Source: Companilactobacillus kedongensis
GTDB taxonomy: Bacteria; Bacillota; Bacilli; Lactobacillales; Lactobacillaceae
Reading direction: 5' to 3'
Assembly (NCBI RefSeq): GCF_003946625.1
Contig: NZ_RHOR01000001.1
Coordinates: forward strand, 62,001 to 126,000
DNA: 64,000 nucleotides
Shown here: piece after piece, positions 60,309 through 64,000 of the stretch
Numbering within the stretch: position 1 is the first letter of the stretch
How the letters are laid out: every line of letters begins with the position of its first letter
Made by a program: the position numbers and the translations under genes
The notes under the pieces: model-generated
Seen by the model: the letters and a program-made list of their open reading frames with translations, nothing else
What the model was told of the DNA's origin: nothing
Databases searched by the model: none

Positions 60309-61499
60309 ATGAAGAACGTCCAAAAAAGAGTACCATCATTATTATTAATTATTGTTTTAGTAGGATTCCCACAAATAAGTGAATCCATTTTTACCCCTGT
60401 GTTGCCACAAATCAGTACACATATGTTGGTTGACGCATCTAAAACACAATTGACAATGAGCAGTTATTTTTTTGCTTTTGCAATTGGAGTATTTTTCTGG
60501 GGAAGATTGTCCGACAAGGTTGGTCGTAGAAAGGCCATGTTGTGGGGGATAATCGTTTACTTATTGGGAAACATTGGCTTGTTTATCAGCCCAAATTTTC
60601 AAATGTTATTAGGATCACGGTTCATTCAGGCATTTGGTGCTAGCGTGGGATCAGTTGTTACACAGACAATCATGCGTGAGAGTTTTGAAGGAATTGAAGG
60701 CGCAAAAGTATTTTCGAAAGTTGGTGCGGCAATGTCATTGTCACCAGCTTTAGGACCTTTGATCGGCGGTATCGTTCAAGAATACTTAGGCTATCGAAAT
60801 GTTTTTAGTACCTTGATAGTAATGTCAGCTTTAGTTTTGCTGTACAGTTTTTATAGATTGCCAGAAACACAAAATACAACTGAAATTGAATCAAGCTCAT
60901 TGATACAAGTTTCAAAACGTTTAGTAACTGATTCCAGAGTCTGGTCATATGGAATTTTGATCGGTGGAATCAATGGAATATTATTCGGATACTATTCTGA
61001 AGCACCGTTTATTTTTATGAATCATTTCGGATTTAGCTCAGTTCAGTACGGCAGTTTGGGAATAGTATTAGCTTTAGCAAGTTTACTAGGGGCGATATTG
61101 GTCAATTATTTAGTTAATTATTTTAAATCCGAATTGATCTTAATATCAGGATTGTTAGTCAGTGTTATTTCTAGTGGATTATTGATTTTGCCGCTAAAAT
61201 TTGATCAGTCGTTTATTATGATCGTCGGAATTTTTTTAGTATTTCTAGGATTGAACACTACATTGCCAATTGCTTTAAATTTGGCGTTAAAAGGTTATGA
61301 GGATGTTATCGGCAGTGCGAGTGGAATTTTTAGTTTGAGTTATTATTTGATAGTCAGTCTATTAACGTATCTAGTTAGTCTTATGCATGACGGTACGATA
61401 AATGCTTTGCCAGAGTTTATGTTTATTATTTGTTTGGTTATGGTAGTTAGTTGCATTAATTTGAGTGTTAAGGCTGTTTTCGCCGAAAAGATCAAGTAA
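60309..61499 (+). CDS. MFS multidrug efflux transporter, Bcr/CflA-like
   Basis: 396 residues after TAGGAGAG, twelve membrane helices. Motif A, GRLSDKVGRRKAMLWG, lies between helices 2 and 3. The antiporter motif C area is AAMSLSPALGPLIGG in helix 5, as in drug:H+ antiporters. SRFIQAFGASVGSVV is helix 4. The last codons (K-I-K-stop) lie in sequence that is a copy of a palindromic-element arm (E8), so the 3' end of the gene coincides with the edge of a duplicated segment. Confidence 0.9.
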   Translation: MKNVQKRVPSLLLIIVLVGFPQISESIFTPVLPQISTHMLVDASKTQLTMSSYFFAFAIGVFFWGRLSDKVGRRKAMLWGIIVYLLGNIGLFISPNFQMLLGSRFIQAFGASVGSVVTQTIMRESFEGIEGAKVFSKVGAAMSLSPALGPLIGGIVQEYLGYRNVFSTLIVMSALVLLYSFYRLPETQNTTEIESSSLIQVSKRLVTDSRVWSYGILIGGINGILFGYYSEAPFIFMNHFGFSSVQYGSLGIVLALASLLGAILVNYLVNYFKSELILISGLLVSVISSGLLILPLKFDQSFIMIVGIFLVFLGLNTTLPIALNLALKGYEDVIGSASGIFSLSYYLIVSLLTYLVSLMHDGTINALPEFMFIICLVMVVSCINLSVKAVFAEKIK

Positions 61500-61532
61500 C
61501 TTCGCCTGTTGTGGGTCCGTTACTTGAACTTT
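61487..61532 (-). repeat. Collapsed palindromic element E8 (deletion derivative of E6)
   Basis: Both P1 arms remain (61487-61500 with 61519-61532), together with the CGCCTGTTGTGGG spacer. The 84 bases corresponding to 59794-59877 of E6 are missing, so P3 and P4 are gone. The left arm contains the MFS stop codon. Confidence 0.8.
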
Positions 61533-61567
61533 CTAGCTAGATCGTTTAGTTATGATATTTATAGTCA

Positions 61568-61602
61568 AAGCATGATCTCATTTTTGTGGGATTATGCTTT
61601 TT
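61568..61602 (+). terminator. MFS gene terminator, duplicate of 59929-59964
   Basis: The same stem and T-run as the amidohydrolase terminator, with a few substitutions. Confidence 0.75.
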
Positions 61603-61627
61603 GTGTATTTATATTAGATTATATTGA

Positions 61628-61672
61628 GACGGAGGACGGCCCGACAGCAGACCATCCACCTCTCGACCGTAG
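61628..61672 (+). repeat. Truncated palindromic element E9 (deletion derivative of E7)
   Basis: Matches the left edge (GACGGAGGACG) and the right end of E7, with 125 bases missing between two GAGGACG repeats (59992-59998 and 60117-60123 in E7). Only the right P1 arm is left, so no cruciform is possible. Confidence 0.8.
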
Positions 61673-61753
61673 TCGGCCAGTTCTTTGTTTTTCAATAAGA
61701 CCAATACTTTGTTAAAATAGATATGATTAATTTCGTTTTCAATGGGAGAAAAT

Positions 61754-64000
61754 ATGACGGAAAAGAAAAAATTACTTTTAATTGATGGGAACAGTGTTTC
61801 TTTTAGAGCATTTTTTGCCATGCATAATGTTTTAGATAAATTTGTTTCAGGTGACGGTATTCATACAAATGCTGTGTACGCCTTTAACAATATGTTGGAA
61901 ATTATTTTAAAAGACGAGAAACCAACACATGCTTTAGTTGCTTTTGATGCTGGAAAAACAACTTTTAGAACGGAGATGTTTTCCGACTATAAAGGTACAC
62001 GTGCCAAAACTCCACCAGAATTAATGGAACAATTGCCAATAATTCAGGAGTTATTGAATCTCAGAGGGATCAAGACTTACGACTTGAAGAATTATGAAGC
62101 TGATGACATTATCGGAACAATGTCAAAAAAGGCCGAAGAGGATAACATGGATGTCACTGTCATTACAGGTGATCGTGATTTAACTCAATTAACAACTGAT
62201 AAAGTTACTGTCAAAGTTAACGTCAAGGGTGTTACAGAAACAGAAGCCTATACACCAGAGCATGTCAAAGAAAAACTCGGAATAACTCCGTCACAGATCA
62301 TTGATATGAAGGGATTGATGGGTGATAATTCTGACCATTACCCTGGAGTTGAAAAAGTCGGCGAAAAGACTGCTATTAAGCTATTAACTGAATATGACAG
62401 TATGGAAAATCTCTATGAACATGTCGATGAGATGAAAAAGAGTAAGCTAAAGGAACATTTGATCAACGATAAGGATCAAGCTTTTTTGAGTAAGAAACTT
62501 GCTACGATCAATTGCGAAGCTCCGGTTGAACTTGAGTTAGGAAAACTGGAATATCAAGGCGACAATCAAGAACAATTAATCAAGTTTTATCAAAGACTTG
62601 GTTTCAATTCATTTTTAGAGAAGATGAATGTTGAACCAGAAGAAACTAAAGAAGCTATGGCTGAAATCAAGTATTCAGAATTGAATGCCGATGCTGCTAA
62701 GAATATTTTGAACAGTACTGCACCACAAACATTGATCGTCGAGAGTTTTGGCGGCAATTATCATGTTGATCCGATCATTGGTTTAGCGGTCAAAAGTGAT
62801 GATAATTACTATGCTACATCTGACGTTTCTATCTTAGAAAATGAAGATTTGAAGCAGTGGATCGAAGATGAAACAAAAGAGAAATATACCTTCGATAATA
62901 AGAAGACAATTGCCTTATTACACCGTTATGGCTGTGATTTGAAAGGTGTAAGTTTTGATTTGTTATTGGTTTCTTACCTATTAGATACGAATGATAATAA
63001 GTCAGATCTCGGTATCGTTGCACAAAACTATGGTTACAATCTTCCAATGGAAGAAGAGTTTTATGGTAAAGGTGTTAAAAAAGCCGTGCCAGAAGACGAT
63101 CAAGTTTTGATGAACTTTATTGCCCAAAAAGCTCAAATTATCGCGACATTAAGAGATAAAATGTTATCAGAATTAAAAGATAATGATCAAGATAGTCTAT
63201 ATGATGAAATTGAATTACCATTGTCAAACGTTTTAGCTGAAATGGAAATCAAGGGTGTTAAAGTAGACGCATCGAGATTAAAAGAAATGGAAAATACTTT
63301 TGCGACAAGATTAACTGAAATTGAGCAAAAGATTTATAAAGAAGCTGGACAAGAATTTAATATCAATTCACCTAAACAACTGGGTGTAGTGTTGTTTGAA
63401 GATTTGAAGTTGCCAGTTATCAAGAAGACCAAGACGGGTTATTCTACATCAGTCGATGTACTTGAAAAATTAAAAGATAAGTCTCCAGTCGTTCAGATGG
63501 TTTTGGATTATCGTCAAATATCCAAAATTCAATCTACTTATGTAGTAGGATTACAGAAATTCATTCAACCAGATAATAAAATTCATACAATTTATTTGCA
63601 GACATTAACTCAAACGGGTAGATTATCTTCAATTGAGCCTAACTTGCAAAACATTCCGATTAGAATTGATGAAGGTCGCCAGATCAGACGTGCTTTTGTC
63701 CCTCAACATCCAGATTGGGAAATGTTCTCTGCCGATTATTCACAAGTTGAGTTGCGTGTGTTGGCCCATATTTCTGGGGACGAACATATGCAGGAGGCAT
63801 TTAAGGAAGATTATGATATCCATGCTCACACTGCCATGAGAATATTTGGCCTCGACAGCACTGACGAAGTTACACCAGATATGCGTCGACAAGCTAAGGC
63901 TACAAACTTTGGTATCGTCTATGGTATCAGTGATTATGGTCTCTCCCAGAATATTGGTATAACTAGAAAACAAGCAGCTGCTTTTATTGATTCATATTTT
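61754..64000 (+). CDS. polA: DNA polymerase I, N-terminal part (cut by the window edge)
   Basis: 749 codons are present, in frame to the edge, after GGGAGAAA. The 5' nuclease domain (1 to about 295) has LLLIDGNSVSFRAFFA, ALVAFDAGKTTFR and NYEADDIIGT with metal-binding Asp residues, and VITGDRDLTQL. The middle domain lacks the usual D-x-E of the proofreading exonuclease, as in Bacillus and other Gram-positive enzymes. The polymerase domain shows TGRLSSIEPNLQNIP, motif A SADYSQVELRVLAH and motif B RRQAKATNFGIVYG. It fills gaps and removes RNA primers. The missing C-terminus lies beyond the window. Confidence 0.97.
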   Translation, partial: MTEKKKLLLIDGNSVSFRAFFAMHNVLDKFVSGDGIHTNAVYAFNNMLEIILKDEKPTHALVAFDAGKTTFRTEMFSDYKGTRAKTPPELMEQLPIIQELLNLRGIKTYDLKNYEADDIIGTMSKKAEEDNMDVTVITGDRDLTQLTTDKVTVKVNVKGVTETEAYTPEHVKEKLGITPSQIIDMKGLMGDNSDHYPGVEKVGEKTAIKLLTEYDSMENLYEHVDEMKKSKLKEHLINDKDQAFLSKKLATINCEAPVELELGKLEYQGDNQEQLIKFYQRLGFNSFLEKMNVEPEETKEAMAEIKYSELNADAAKNILNSTAPQTLIVESFGGNYHVDPIIGLAVKSDDNYYATSDVSILENEDLKQWIEDETKEKYTFDNKKTIALLHRYGCDLKGVSFDLLLVSYLLDTNDNKSDLGIVAQNYGYNLPMEEEFYGKGVKKAVPEDDQVLMNFIAQKAQIIATLRDKMLSELKDNDQDSLYDEIELPLSNVLAEMEIKGVKVDASRLKEMENTFATRLTEIEQKIYKEAGQEFNINSPKQLGVVLFEDLKLPVIKKTKTGYSTSVDVLEKLKDKSPVVQMVLDYRQISKIQSTYVVGLQKFIQPDNKIHTIYLQTLTQTGRLSSIEPNLQNIPIRIDEGRQIRRAFVPQHPDWEMFSADYSQVELRVLAHISGDEHMQEAFKEDYDIHAHTAMRIFGLDSTDEVTPDMRRQAKATNFGIVYGISDYGLSQNIGITRKQAAAFIDSYF

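Noticed and set aside
59761-61672. Insertion sequence around the MFS gene
   Set aside because: No transposase frame is present and the flanking repeats are duplicated spacer sequence rather than IS ends.

Overview
The window looks like the chromosome of an AT-rich lactic acid bacterium of the Lactobacillaceae. The signs are yhaONM, prsA, the hit/ytxH-like pair and ecsAB lying together, a T-box controlled argS, a WxL-type wall protein, and a large surface protein ending in S-layer-type (SLAP/DUF5776-like) repeats. A Companilactobacillus-like species is my best guess, but that is inference. There is no complete prophage, transposase or CRISPR array. The left edge cuts a GNAT gene and the right edge cuts polA.

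Layout. 0-5 kb: GNAT enzymes, a WxL-like surface protein and three copies of a structured palindromic repeat. 4.6-10.2 kb: an OmpR-type two-component system divergent from a YkcB/YkcC-like membrane glycosyltransferase cassette flanked by two tiny membrane peptides, with a likely response-regulator site between them. 10.4-15.6 kb: guaC with a PurR-box pair, glnA, a DsrE-like protein, a MarR regulator with GNAT partner, and a nitroreductase. 15.6-17.2 kb: an accessory patch of tiny hydrophobic peptides, one frameshifted small gene and a mobile-element-type small gene, bounded by 79-bp direct repeats ending inside tRNA-Gly. 17.3-22.8 kb: a lipoprotein, ornithine carbamoyltransferase, T-box argS and a MenA-like prenyltransferase. 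22.9-31 kb: stress and redox genes (HxlR/SDR, NUDIX, RRNPP-like regulator, quinone-oxidoreductase-like enzymes, FabK/NMO-like enzyme, two TetR regulators). 31.3-36.3 kb: an ABC exporter with a LytTR/DUF3021 pair, a large membrane protein and an orphan AbrB/PemI-like antitoxin. 36.3-53 kb: core genes (RluA-type synthase, class A PBP, YheA-like, yhaONM, prsA, hit, a zinc-ribbon/Ltp-domain protein, ecsAB, trmB, thioredoxin-like, ytpR-like, murC). 53-64 kb: the giant surface protein, a GltS-like permease divergent from an amidohydrolase, an MFS efflux gene inside a duplicated intergenic segment, and polA.

The most unusual feature is a dispersed family of roughly 140-185-bp palindromic elements. 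I count six copies with the full four-helix cross shape, one copy lacking one hairpin, and two deletion derivatives. Each folds into a closing helix P1 plus up to three hairpins (P2, P3, P4). P1 differs in sequence between copies but stays self-complementary. P2 and P4 keep similar loops, and P3 keeps an A.G mismatch while its flanking pairs change together. This compensatory variation points to selection on structure. The copies lie between genes, in both orientations and often just after stop codons. Around the MFS gene the intergenic sequence is duplicated, and the second copy has lost most of both palindromes.

How the genes work together: the two-component system probably controls the glycosyltransferase cassette. 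The LytTR/DUF3021 pair probably controls its own ABC exporter. TetR, MarR and HxlR regulators sit beside the small enzymes they probably control. The yhaONM, prsA, ecsAB and hit genes form a conserved Firmicutes neighbourhood for nucleic-acid turnover and protein export.
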